DNA of 27,678 nt, taken from a virus. Below the pieces are notes generated by a model, which ran no database searches, was not told the origin of the DNA, and was given only the letters and a program-made list of their open reading frames with translations. Below are positions 6,695 to 12,102 of the stretch, one piece after another; positions within the stretch are counted from its first letter, which is position 1; the number at the start of each line of letters is the position of its first letter. The stretch lies in the IMG/VR virus record IMGVR_UViG_3300032047_000105, positions 1 to 27,678 of that record; one strand, 5' to 3'. A program made the position numbers and the translations under genes.

Positions 6695-6928
6695 TTAGCT
6701 ACGAACATTCCTGTTGAGGAATTCTTTTGCATCATCTAAAGCATCTCTCATGTCCTGAGTCATTTCTTTTTCAGGCACATCAGCTGTGATTTGCATCACT
6801 ACATCTGCTAGTCGCAGTATTGCTTGGCGTTTTATGCGCTCGTTGCTAGCAAGTGAGCTATCTGATGAATCTAGTTTGGTTTTAAAATACCAAAGCATGT
6901 ATCCGAAAGGATTGTTTTGTTTAGTCAT
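6695..6928 (-). CDS. Hypothetical helical protein, 77 residues
   Basis: I place the start at the ATG at 6928, where GAGG lies 5 nt upstream; the frame also has a GTG at 6934 that overlaps this site. The protein begins with an aromatic stretch (NPFGYMLWYFKTKLD), then helices with acidic and basic residues (ERIKRQAILRLADVVMQIT) and ends with DALDDAKEFLNRNVRS. It is soluble by composition. The family is not recognised. It lies 56 nt upstream of the Ubl gene on the same strand and may be part of the same unit. Confidence 0.62.
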   Translation of the reverse strand: MTKQNNPFGYMLWYFKTKLDSSDSSLASNERIKRQAILRLADVVMQITADVPEKEMTQDMRDALDDAKEFLNRNVRS

Positions 6929-6936
6929 GGTCACCT

Positions 6937-7101
6937 CTAGATTTTGTGCTGTCGTTTTTTGTTTGCTACTACAGATACAAGTTCTGCAGTACGCGGGAAA
7001 TGATTTTGTATATCAGAGAGTGCTACGGAGTTAAGTGTTTTTCGTTCGCATCCTTCGTCTGTTTTGAACACTACTTCAACGTCGAAGAGTCCTCTTTCCA
7101 T
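6937..7101 (-). CDS. Hypothetical 54-residue protein
   Basis: A short frame fills the gap between two better supported genes. The ATG at 7101 has AAGGAG 6 nt upstream; another ATG at 7107 directly abuts that site. The product starts MERGLFDVEVVFKTDEGCERK and continues with NSVALSDIQNHFPRTAELVSVV, which reads as a beta hairpin followed by a helix. It overlaps the upstream gene by 26 nt and ends 8 nt before the next start. The composition is protein-like and the ribosome site strong. Function is unknown. Confidence 0.6.
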   Translation of the reverse strand: MERGLFDVEVVFKTDEGCERKTLNSVALSDIQNHFPRTAELVSVVANKKRQHKI

Positions 7102-7303
7102 TGTCATCTCCTTGGGTTGTTGTTCGGAACTGCCCCGTTGCTGACCACAGGTGGGGCTGACCTGTAGAACGAGTGACTAGCTCGCTCTGAGAACTAAGAG
7201 TTTGGAGCGTTTCAGTCCAAAACTTTCTTGACCACGTCCTCAAGTTTCTTTGGTCCAGTATTCTTTGTACATTGTCTATGCGTTTTTGTTGGTTAGATGT
7301 CAT
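7076..7303 (-). CDS. Hypothetical basic protein, 75 residues
   Basis: I start this at the ATG at 7303, which overlaps the end of the upstream DUF3846-like gene by 11 nt. The frame is open further back but only inside that gene. The product begins MTSNQQKRIDNVQRILDQRN, then a Trp-containing basic segment (LRTWSRKFWTETLQTL) and a polar Ser/Thr/Arg-rich tail. The first 45 residues look helical and could bind nucleic acid; the tail looks disordered. The ribosome site (GAAAG or GGGAG) is modest, so this is less certain than its neighbours. Confidence 0.5.
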   Translation of the reverse strand: MTSNQQKRIDNVQRILDQRNLRTWSRKFWTETLQTLSSQSELVTRSTGQPHLWSATGQFRTTTQGDDNGKRTLRR

Positions 7304-7658
7304 AACTTTCTTTCTCCCAATGATCGTAAGCTTCATCTGGTGTTACGAAGGTTATTAACCTTTTCAGATAATCTAAATGTACCCATGGTTCAGTAATATC
7401 TCCAGTCTCTATTGCTGTGCCTAGGCACAACGCTTTGCCTGGTATGGGATCCGCCTTATGCTCAAGCACGAAGAAGTGTTGGTTCTCTCTATAGAGTCCT
7501 TCGTCTTCAATGTATAGAGTGTCCCAGTTACTGTTGATAACACACCCTTCTACTCGCTCGAATCCTAATGCTTGGTGTATGTCTTCCAGCTTGCAGTCAG
7601 CTGGCATGAGTATCGTGTCGATGGTTCTTTGGCTAGGGTCTATTAGAAATGCTTTCAT
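7293..7658 (-). CDS. DUF3846-like phage protein
   Basis: The 121-residue protein follows a pattern I associate with DUF3846 proteins of phages and plasmids: an N-terminal strand MKAFLIDP, then IHQALGFERVEG, the block DTLYIEDEGLYRENQHFFV and the block PIPGKALCLGTAIETGDI. The function of that family is unknown. The ATG overlaps the stop of the upstream gene (ATGA), so the two are probably translationally coupled. The protein is soluble and acidic. The family link is by pattern memory and would need a profile search. Confidence 0.6.
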   Translation of the reverse strand: MKAFLIDPSQRTIDTILMPADCKLEDIHQALGFERVEGCVINSNWDTLYIEDEGLYRENQHFFVLEHKADPIPGKALCLGTAIETGDITEPWVHLDYLKRLITFVTPDEAYDHWEKESYDI

Positions 7659-7861
7659 TTCTTACCTCCCGTTGGGTTTTTGCTAGGACTCAAGATCATT
7701 TTTGTGGCATGGAATCCAGGCTTTGGTCTTTTGGTCAGACCAAATAATTTTTTCTTGACGTTCAAAGGTCTGTCGGCACTTACCCCGCCAGGGATTCTCT
7801 TTATTTTTCCTCCCTTTTTAATGAACTCTTTGACTTGCTTGTCGATGTCGTCAGAGTTCAT
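7655..7861 (-). CDS. Small basic hypothetical protein
   Basis: The 68-residue product has an acidic N-terminal helix (MNSDDIDKQVKEFIKKGGKI) and then a Lys/Arg/Pro-rich half (LNVKKKLFGLTKRPKPG) ending in GGKK. The block EFIKKGGKIKRIPGG recalls short phage proteins of unknown function. It is coupled to both neighbours by ATGA overlaps. The basic tail suggests binding to nucleic acid or an acidic partner, which is inference only. Confidence 0.6.
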   Translation of the reverse strand: MNSDDIDKQVKEFIKKGGKIKRIPGGVSADRPLNVKKKLFGLTKRPKPGFHATKMILSPSKNPTGGKK

Positions 7862-8040
7862 TGCCTGCCTTCTTTATTTAGTATCATGGATAGGACTTGA
7901 GTACGACTTAACTGTATGCCAAGTTCCTTTTCTTTTTCGTTTCTGACCGCATCAAATTTTGCCCTTAAATCTTCGTTCATGGCTATATGAAACCTGTCGT
8001 TTTCACTTACTTCGTGTCTTGGTCGTCCTGGTCTAGGCAT
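7858..8040 (-). CDS. Ribbon-helix-helix-like small DNA-binding protein
   Basis: With the ATG at 8040 (GGAG 7 nt upstream) the product is 60 residues. A basic N-terminal arm MPRPGRPR precedes a strand DRFHIAM, a helix EDLRAKFDAVRNEKEKELG and a second helix LSRTQVLSMILNKE. That order, with alternating residues in the strand and a Ser/Thr start to the second helix, is the ribbon-helix-helix pattern of Arc/CopG-type regulators. The arm also resembles an AT-hook core (RPGRPR). The nearby tandem palindromic repeats at 8290-8328, upstream of this operon, are an obvious candidate operator, giving possible autoregulation. The fold is inferred from pattern only. The frame extends upstream of 8040 but only within the preceding gene. 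Confidence 0.55.
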   Translation of the reverse strand: MPRPGRPRHEVSENDRFHIAMNEDLRAKFDAVRNEKEKELGIQLSRTQVLSMILNKEGRQ

Positions 8041-8257
8041 TTTTAGTCTCCATCCATTGTCTAAGGTCATTGGTATCTGGGGCACATCGTAAGAACTTTT
8101 CCAATGCCCCCCAGCTGTCACATGTGAACTTCACAACTACTAAGTTGTCTGCTGAAGTTCCTCCGCGTGGGTCATACAATATTTCTGCTTGATCCAACGC
8201 ATCGATTGCCTGGTCGATGTTCTGAAAGTCGTCCATGTTTAGGTACAGTCCTGACAT
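8033..8257 (-). CDS. Hypothetical protein, first gene of unit three
   Basis: I start at the ATG at 8257, with AAAGGAGG 6 nt upstream, giving 74 residues; the frame is open to 8341 through the repeat region but without a ribosome site. The product has an acidic helix (MDDFQNIDQAIDALDQAEIL), then GGTSADNLVVVKFTCDSWGALEKFL. It overlaps the next gene by 8 nt. The family is not recognised. It is the first gene after the terminator at 8383-8423 and the repeats at 8290-8328, so it probably heads this transcription unit. Confidence 0.68.
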   Translation of the reverse strand: MSGLYLNMDDFQNIDQAIDALDQAEILYDPRGGTSADNLVVVKFTCDSWGALEKFLRCAPDTNDLRQWMETKNA

Positions 8258-8380
8258 TCTCAGCCTCCTTTGTTTGTTAATGTCAATAATTTTCGTGTTC
8301 AAACACTGTTTTTCGTGTTCAAACACTGAGTGTCTACTCAATGTTGGGTACGGTACGGCACAACGTATCTCCTTCTGGGG
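8258..8380 (-). promoter_or_regulatory. Leader and putative promoter/operator of unit three
   Basis: This stretch lies between a terminator and the first gene of the leftward operon, so a promoter should be here. A TTGACA hexamer on the minus strand (8286-8281) lies too close to the ribosome site to serve as a -35 box with an mRNA leader. TTGAAC hexamers in the two repeats are closer fits, but no convincing -10 box pairs with them. The promoter may be of a phage or non-sigma70 type. The region also holds two tandem 20-bp repeats. Confidence 0.4.
8290..8328. repeat. Two tandem repeats with a palindromic core
   Basis: The 19-nt unit TTTTCGTGTTCAAACACTG occurs at 8290-8308 and 8310-8328, a 20-bp period, or just under two helical turns. 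Each copy contains GTGTT-CA-AACAC, an inverted repeat suited to a dimeric regulator. The copies lie 33 to 71 bp upstream of the first start codon of the leftward operon. They look like an operator or activator pair. Confidence 0.7.
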
Positions 8381-8382
8381 AA

Positions 8383-8423
8383 AAAAATAGAGACTCTCAA
8401 CAACCTAAGTCGTCGAGAGTCTC
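8383..8423 (-). terminator. Rho-independent terminator of unit two
   Basis: The 9-bp perfect stem GAGACTCTC (8390-8398) pairs with GAGAGTCTC (8415-8423) around a 16-nt loop. On the minus strand it is followed by TATTTTTTT. It sits 14 nt past the stop codon of the gene at 8437-9042 and separates units two and three. Confidence 0.85.
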
Positions 8424-8436
8424 GTTGGGCTAGGGC

Positions 8437-9042
8437 CTATCCGTTATGCTCAGCCTTCAAGGTACGTAGGTGCGCAAGAACATTGGATGGCTTCGCTGCA
8501 TTGAGCTGCTCTGCTATCTCGTTCATGTGGATCTCTGCATCTCCGTACGAGTCTGCTTGATGGACGTTCACCCACTCCCCGGACTCGCTGTCCTTGGATG
8601 ATGGGTTGAAGAAGTGGAAGTTCCAGTCCCAGGTGATGTTCTGGTCTGGATCAAAGTTCATCATCATAGAGGTCAAGATGAAGAGCGAATTGTACTCTTC
8701 GGTGATAGTCTCTACGACATGCTCGGCTTCCATGCTGAATCCGAACTCTTCGACAATCTTCTCTGCCGGGTCAACTCCATAGATGGAAGACTCTGCGTCC
8801 ATTGCCTTTCGATACCGCCGTGCTAACCAGCAGCTACGATCCATCAGTGTCTGGCAGAAGCTCAAGAACTGGATGGGTTTATACGATGGATTCTCATCGA
8901 ACCCTGTCGAGAAAGCCTCGATGATCCGGTCCTCGATGTCTCCATCAAACTGGTTGATGTAGCGAGCCAGATTACCGAAGTAACCTTTGCTCTCGTTAGC
9001 AGTCAGTCGTTCGAACGCGATGTTTACGAATTGATAGGTCAT
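8437..9042 (-). CDS. Hypothetical early protein, 201 residues
   Basis: The protein is acidic and soluble, with many aromatic residues (for example YFGNLARYINQFDGD and TWDWNFHFFNPSS). No catalytic motif is recognised. AGGAGG lies upstream of the ATG with a 9-nt gap. Codons in this gene end in C more often (TTC, AAC, ATC) than in the flanking genes, which suggests strong expression or a different origin. It is followed directly by a strong terminator and preceded by a short non-coding stretch with an inverted repeat, so its level may be set separately from the genes upstream. An abundant early protein acting on the host is a reasonable guess but nothing more. Confidence 0.75.
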   Translation of the reverse strand: MTYQFVNIAFERLTANESKGYFGNLARYINQFDGDIEDRIIEAFSTGFDENPSYKPIQFLSFCQTLMDRSCWLARRYRKAMDAESSIYGVDPAEKIVEEFGFSMEAEHVVETITEEYNSLFILTSMMMNFDPDQNITWDWNFHFFNPSSKDSESGEWVNVHQADSYGDAEIHMNEIAEQLNAAKPSNVLAHLRTLKAEHNG

Positions 9043-9074
9043 GTGTTGGTACCTCCTGTACCTGTAGTTAAAAA

Positions 9075-9102
9075 TATGTGAGCTAACTTATGCTAACTCA
9101 CA
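9075..9102 (-). promoter_or_regulatory. Inverted repeat, possible weak terminator or attenuator
   Basis: TGTGAG (9077-9082) pairs with CTCACA (9097-9102), 6 bp with a 14-nt loop that itself holds two GCTAAC copies. On the minus strand TATTTTTAA follows. It lies between two leftward genes and could partly stop transcription upstream of the 201-residue gene. The stem is short, so this is weak. Confidence 0.35.
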
Positions 9103-9116
9103 AACGAAACCGACTC

Positions 9117-9326
9117 TTACGCCCGACTTTGGAGGGCGAGTGTGTCAAGTCTCAGTTCCTTCTCGTCTGGTGCTTCGAAGCTGAACACTTCATCGAACCA
9201 AACGGTGTCGGATACTAGCTCATCGTTATCGAAGTACGCTTTGGTATCGTCTTCGGGTGCGACCCAAGAGGGTCTGTTGAAATCTAATTCTTCAGGGTCA
9301 GCCTGATTCTTATAAGGGTAGGTCAT
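9117..9326 (-). CDS. Small acidic hypothetical protein
   Basis: The 69-residue product is strongly acidic (APEDDTKAYFDNDELVSD, FEAPDEKELRLD). Its ATG shares bases with the stop of the upstream 39-residue gene (ATGA), and GGGAG lies 5 nt upstream. Acidic early phage proteins sometimes mimic DNA or bind host polymerase; there is no motif here to say so. Codon use resembles that of the next gene, at 8437-9042. Confidence 0.68.
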   Translation of the reverse strand: MTYPYKNQADPEELDFNRPSWVAPEDDTKAYFDNDELVSDTVWFDEVFSFEAPDEKELRLDTLALQSRA

Positions 9327-9442
9327 TTACACTCCCGTAGTAGTCTTTTGTTTAAGGTCCTTTGCTTAGTTTTACGAATCTTTTTGTTGACTCGCTTCTC
9401 TCCCAAGCTGAGAGATTCGATGCTATGCCTGATCTCTTTCAT
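9323..9442 (-). CDS. Very small basic protein, 39 residues
   Basis: A short frame begins at the ATG at 9442 with AGGAGG 5 nt upstream and ends in an ATGA overlap with the next gene. The product MKEIRHSIESLSLGEKRVNK continues with a run rich in Lys and Arg and ends RLLRECK. About 15 of 39 residues are Lys or Arg. The strong ribosome site and the coupling at both ends argue that it is translated. Function is unknown; RNA or DNA binding would suit the charge. Confidence 0.6.
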   Translation of the reverse strand: MKEIRHSIESLSLGEKRVNKKIRKTKQRTLNKRLLRECK

Positions 9443-9596
9443 CCTTACCTCCTCGTAGTCGGAACCAGATAATAACACCACCTACTAGTAGTAGGATTGT
9501 GGATATGTAGAAGGCTGCTGTTAATAGCCCAGCTAATACAGGTAGTAACAGTACTGCTACTGCTACTACCGCTGCGAACATGAGTATTTGTTTCAT
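9423..9596 (-). CDS. Small membrane protein, two predicted TM segments
   Basis: This 57-residue protein begins MKQILMFAAVVAVAVLLLPV. Residues 4-24 and about 27-46 are hydrophobic, and the tail (RLRGGKDERDQA) is charged. It overlaps the upstream gene by ATGA and the next gene by 20 nt; the Shine-Dalgarno of the next gene lies inside its end. It is the first of two adjacent tiny membrane proteins in this unit with no recognised family. Confidence 0.62.
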   Translation of the reverse strand: MKQILMFAAVVAVAVLLLPVLAGLLTAAFYISTILLLVGGVIIWFRLRGGKDERDQA

Positions 9597-9856
9597 CGTC
9601 TCGCTTCCCTCGACTCAGTTAGTTTAGCTACACCAAATGTTGTACCGATCAGGAGCATGACCGGGAATACAAACATACCAAGTACAGTCACTATTACTTC
9701 GAATATGTTAGCTGCTCCTTGTATGTCAGCAGGTAGTATGGGTGATTGCATACCTATTTGTATGCCAATGAGTAGGGTTAAGGCTGATATTAGCCAGACA
9801 CCTACGAGTAGGGTTAAGACACCAAGGTCTATGTATGTATATCTTTTAAGTCTCAT
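9593..9856 (-). CDS. Small membrane protein, two predicted TM segments
   Basis: The 87-residue product has hydrophobic stretches at about residues 11-35 (LGVLTLLVGVWLISALTLLI) and 50-75 (FEVIVTVLGMFVFPVMLLIG), with basic ends (MRLKRY and ESREARR) that should both face the cytoplasm. It overlaps its neighbours by ATGA at both ends. Pairs of small membrane proteins in early phage operons may alter the host envelope or exclude other phages; no family is recognised. Confidence 0.7.
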   Translation of the reverse strand: MRLKRYTYIDLGVLTLLVGVWLISALTLLIGIQIGMQSPILPADIQGAANIFEVIVTVLGMFVFPVMLLIGTTFGVAKLTESREARR

Positions 9857-10062
9857 GTTCGGTCTCCAAATTCTTGCTTGGCCCAGTCGATATGCTTAGA
9901 TATATCAACAAGTGAGGGCCAAGTGGTTGTGTCATGTGCCATTAGTTTCAATACATCTTGTATTGTTGTGGCGGATTGTCCTACTCGCAGCCATGTGCGG
10001 ATACGAGTAGGGGTTAGGTAGTAATACGCAATGATGAATGCGTAACGTAGTCGTACGGTCAT
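9853..10062 (-). CDS. Hypothetical protein, 69 residues
   Basis: I choose the ATG at 10062 because GGAG lies 6 nt upstream; the ATG at 10068 abuts that site. The product begins with a basic aromatic stretch (MTVRLRYAFIIAYYYLTPTR), then IRTWLRVGQSATTIQDVLKL and an acidic tail. The first part could lie on a membrane surface. It overlaps the next gene by ATGA. No family is recognised. Confidence 0.62.
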   Translation of the reverse strand: MTVRLRYAFIIAYYYLTPTRIRTWLRVGQSATTIQDVLKLMAHDTTTWPSLVDISKHIDWAKQEFGDRT

Positions 10063-10074
10063 AGTCATCTCCGG

Positions 10075-10275
10075 TTAGTGTAATCTGCAAGGCTCATCTG
10101 CGTAGTACGATATGTCGCACACTTCACAGTATGCTTCGTCTTCTTGAGCCTCCTTAATTAGTTTAGCTTGGTCGTCTTTGCGCTTTTGTTCTCTAGCGCG
10201 TTGCTTTATTTTGTTCGCAAGCTTTTCAAACGAGTCTTTGTCGTAAGGGTAAAACCCTTTAGTTCTGTTGGTCAT
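10075..10275 (-). CDS. Small zinc-finger-like basic protein
   Basis: The 66-residue product has a long Lys/Arg/Glu-rich helix (KLANKIKQRAREQKRKDDQA) and a C-terminal cluster CEVCDISYYADEPCRLH, with the spacing C-x2-C-x9-C-x2-H, which could bind one zinc ion. AGGAGG lies upstream of the ATG. It is the first gene after the large repeat region and so heads unit two. A DNA- or RNA-binding role is plausible, and it could be tested against the adjacent repeats. Confidence 0.68.
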   Translation of the reverse strand: MTNRTKGFYPYDKDSFEKLANKIKQRAREQKRKDDQAKLIKEAQEDEAYCEVCDISYYADEPCRLH

Positions 10276-10295
10276 GTTGCCCTCCTTAGGCAGAT

Positions 10296-10611
10296 TGTGT
10301 GTCAGATATGGTCATGTGTGTCAGATTCTTTAGCCTGTGTGTCAGATTGTGTGACAGGTAGAAAAGGATCTAAGTTATTGATTCATAAATGAATAGTTAA
10401 ATGTGTGTCATGTGTGTCAGGTTATTTAAGGTTCTCTAAAAAAGAACTATTAATCTTTGTCTAAGGTCTATTGTAAAACAAAGGTTGATTTACCTGGCAC
10501 ACATGGCACACAAGGTTAAGATGTAAGCAATTGTTTAAGGAAATCAAAAGCTTAGGTGTGTGTCAGATTCTAAAGTAGCAGTTGGCACACACGTGTCACA
10601 CACGGCACACG
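10296..10611. repeat. Array of TGTGTGTCA / TGGCACACA repeats
   Basis: TGTGTGTCA occurs exactly at 10296, 10315, 10336, 10402, 10411 and 10557, with a one-mismatch copy (TGTGTGACA) at 10348. TGGCACACA, the same motif inverted with one change, occurs at 10495, 10504 and 10583, with variants at 10594 and 10603. The segments 10402-10422 and 10492-10512 form a 21-bp inverted repeat with two mismatches. Both contain two copies in tandem at a 9-bp step. Confidence 0.85.
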
Positions 10612-10683
10612 CATGGCGTTGGTGATTGTTGGGGAAGAGCACCTCGTTAAGGCACAAGGAGCACTACGTTCCCCCAGAAAAAG

Positions 10684-10707
10684 AAAAAAATGAGGGGCTT
10701 TCGCCCC
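10684..10707 (-). terminator. Rho-independent terminator of unit one
   Basis: On the minus strand GGGGC (10707-10703), the loop GAAA and GCCCC (10698-10694) form a 5-bp GC stem with a GNRA-type loop. TCATTTTTTT and then more T residues follow. It lies just past the stop of the gene at 10717-10983. Confidence 0.82.
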
Positions 10708-10716
10708 CCGGCCCTG

Positions 10717-10983
10717 CTAGTAGCGATGGTTGATGTATGAGTCTGCGTCTACGATTGCAGAGATTGCTGTTGAGTCTTCGATAGATTCGATTGAGTCGTC
10801 CATGTCCATTACCATGATGGTTATGAGGCCTACCATGATGTCGGATGGATTTTCTTTGGCGTATTTTAGTGCTTGGTTGCCGTATGTTTTGGCGGTGTCC
10901 ATGTTGAGGTCGATGTCTTTTAGCTTTGTCTTTGCTTGGTGTAGTGCTGTTTGGGCTTTTGCTTTTAGTTCGTTGAGTTTCAT
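10717..10983 (-). CDS. Hypothetical helical protein, 88 residues
   Basis: AAGGAG precedes the ATG by 9 nt. The first half is Lys- and Ala-rich and strongly helical (LNELKAKAQTALHQAKTKL), resembling small histone-like or coiled-coil proteins. Next comes a short hydrophobic stretch (IMVGLITIMVM) that could be a membrane segment, then an acidic tail (DMDDSIESIEDS). It starts 4 nt after the stop of the gene before it. No family is recognised. A competing frame at 10664-11002 is an out-of-frame shadow rich in Arg, Asn and His. Confidence 0.68.
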   Translation of the reverse strand: MKLNELKAKAQTALHQAKTKLKDIDLNMDTAKTYGNQALKYAKENPSDIMVGLITIMVMDMDDSIESIEDSTAISAIVDADSYINHRY

Positions 10984-10986
10984 TGG

Positions 10987-11163
10987 TTATTCTCCTTCGC
11001 ATATGTAGATGTTTTGGTACGCTTGGTGTTGGCAGTTTAGATCTGCTGGTATGTCCTGAGACTGTAGGTCGTGGTTGGTTAGTGCTGCGAATATCTGAGT
11101 ACTAAATACTACGATTGCTATTAAAGTTATGATGATAACGGGCTTAGGTATGTCGTTGAACAT
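10987..11163 (-). CDS. Small membrane-anchored or secreted protein with two cysteines
   Basis: A 58-residue frame with AGGAG upstream of the ATG at 11163 fills the gap between two supported genes. Residues 8-28 (PVIIITLIAIVVFSTQIFAA) form one hydrophobic segment after a short N-terminus. The polar remainder has Cys44 and Cys55 and ends ICEGE. If the N-terminus is cytoplasmic, the two cysteines would face the periplasm and could form a disulfide. The Ala-Ala after the segment could be a signal peptidase site. Function is unknown. Confidence 0.62.
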   Translation of the reverse strand: MFNDIPKPVIIITLIAIVVFSTQIFAALTNHDLQSQDIPADLNCQHQAYQNIYICEGE

Positions 11164-11167
11164 GTGA

Positions 11168-11488
11168 TTACTCTCCTGAGTAGATTGAAGTTATTGTTGC
11201 CATCGCTGTTGGGCGAGGAGTGAATGCCTTACCGGAGTAGACATTGTAGATTGCTAGCATTGTTGCTGCGGTGTTGACCTTGTCTTTGGGTGAGGTCTTA
11301 GTAACCTTGGTCCATTTGGTGGTGTTGATAGTTCCGTGCTGTTTGATCTCGTGCATTAGTTTGGCCGTGGCTTTTGGGTTGGCCGTTAACTTGTTGAGCT
11401 TGTAGATGTTTCCGCTCTTGGATGTTGCGTAGATCTGAAGGGGGTTGAGGTTGCCGTACTTAACGCCGACGATTTGTGCTTGTGCCAT
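11168..11488 (-). CDS. Hypothetical basic protein, first gene of the leftward arm
   Basis: I start at the ATG at 11488, with AAGGAG 7 nt upstream, giving 106 residues; the frame stays open to 11689, but that part is Ser/Pro-rich and has no ribosome site. The protein is basic and Thr-, Ala- and Lys-rich, with blocks such as SGNIYKLNKLTANPKATAKL and WTKVTKTSPKDKVNTAATML. It is the gene nearest the divergent promoter region and so probably among the first expressed. Early basic small proteins often act on host transcription or nucleoid; there is no motif to support that here. Confidence 0.68.
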   Translation of the reverse strand: MAQAQIVGVKYGNLNPLQIYATSKSGNIYKLNKLTANPKATAKLMHEIKQHGTINTTKWTKVTKTSPKDKVNTAATMLAIYNVYSGKAFTPRPTAMATITSIYSGE

Positions 11489-11850
11489 GATTGGCTCCTT
11501 TTGTTTAAGATGCATATATAACCGACTCTTCGAGCGACCTTGGAGCGAGTGGTTAGAAGGATGCTTTCTAATACAAGGTTCCTGTCTCTGATTCGGAAAC
11601 AAGGTTCCAGTGTGGGATCCCGGGGATGGGGGGTGGCTGGTGGTCGAGGGGGGAGATGATGCCTCAGTGATTCTGAAATATTTTTTCAAATTTTTTTTTC
11701 TAAAATTTTTCTGAGTGGCCGTCCGTGACCAGCACTTTTACATTTAAACTAGTCTTATAGGTATATCTATATCCATTTAATAAAAAGTAGTGGGCAGGGC
11801 GGCCAGAGGGGGCACTTGTGATTGGGTAGCACAACCTATACTATTCCGCA
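11489..11850. promoter_or_regulatory. Divergent intergenic region
   Basis: These 362 bases separate the leftward and rightward arms and must hold promoters for at least one of them. Visible elements are a direct repeat ACAAGGTTCC at 11573-11582 and 11599-11608, a G-rich stretch at 11615-11655, a long A/T tract at 11679-11710 and TATA-like hexamers at 11756-11772. TTTACA at 11738-11743 pairs with TATATC only at a 19-bp gap, so no strong sigma70 promoter stands out. TATACT at 11837-11842 lies only 8 bp before the first rightward ATG. Confidence 0.5.
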
Positions 11851-12102
11851 ATGAGCTATAGCAAAATGTTATCTATCGATGGCCTGGAGTTCGCAATACT
11901 TGGGACAGGTCATAGGGGCGAAGGACCCGAAGTATTAGTTTACGACGGTTATCAAGTTGAAGAACTATGTTCTTTAGAGGAGTACCGAGAAGAATTGGAG
12001 GGTGCAGGGTTATTACACATGGCACCTATATTCGTTTACCTAGACGACACTGTGCGGGACGAAATTGGCGGAACCAGAGAAAGAAACCGAACCATCCACT
12101 GA
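11851..12102 (+). CDS. Small phage protein upstream of terminase
   Basis: The 83-residue acidic protein contains the block GLEFAILGTGHRGEGPEVLV followed by YDGYQVEELCSLEEY and a C-terminal strand APIFVYLDD. I have seen this arrangement, a DGLxxAxxGxGxR opening and a final xxPIxVx, in small phage proteins of unknown function encoded near terminase genes. There is no clear ribosome site before the ATG; the ATG at codon 6 is an alternative, equally without one. The end overlaps terS by 38 nt. Confidence 0.6.
   Translation: MSYSKMLSIDGLEFAILGTGHRGEGPEVLVYDGYQVEELCSLEEYREELEGAGLLHMAPIFVYLDDTVRDEIGGTRERNRTIH

Larger units (their letters stand above)
10276..10716. promoter_or_regulatory. Non-coding repeat-rich region (candidate origin or master operator)
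   Basis: No gene fills these 440 bases. They hold the terminator of unit one at the right side and, from 10296 to 10611, a dense array of a 9-bp motif in both orientations. Two tandem pairs of the motif form an inverted repeat around a 69-nt core of about one quarter G+C, with its own short inverted repeat (CTTTGT at 10455-10460, ACAAAG at 10478-10483). Iterons beside an AT-rich core are typical of replication origins; operators of a strongly regulated promoter are the other option. Confidence 0.6.

Noticed and set aside
9077-9102. TGTGAG...CTCACA as a CRP site
   Set aside because: The half-sites are 14-16 bp apart instead of the 6 bp required by CRP.
10296-10611. Repeat array considered as a CRISPR
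   Set aside because: The repeat unit is only 9 bp, occurs in both orientations and has no regular spacer length.
10664-11002. 112-codon minus-strand frame over the gene at 10717-10983
   Set aside because: The product is an Arg/Asn/His/Ser-rich low-complexity string and its frame runs through the terminator; the overlapping frame has a proper ribosome site and protein-like composition.
11513-11625. Possible serine-type tRNA or tRNA-derived attachment site (GAGTGGTTAGAAGG)
   Set aside because: No T-arm or closing acceptor stem was found, and no integrase gene is present in the window.
11489-11689. Upstream extension of the 106-residue gene to 11689
   Set aside because: The extra 67 residues are Ser/Pro/His-rich without a ribosome site, whereas the ATG at 11488 has AAGGAG.
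11837-11842. TATACT as a -10 box for the rightward arm
   Set aside because: It lies 8 bp before the first ATG, which would leave no leader, and no -35 box is found at 16-18 bp.
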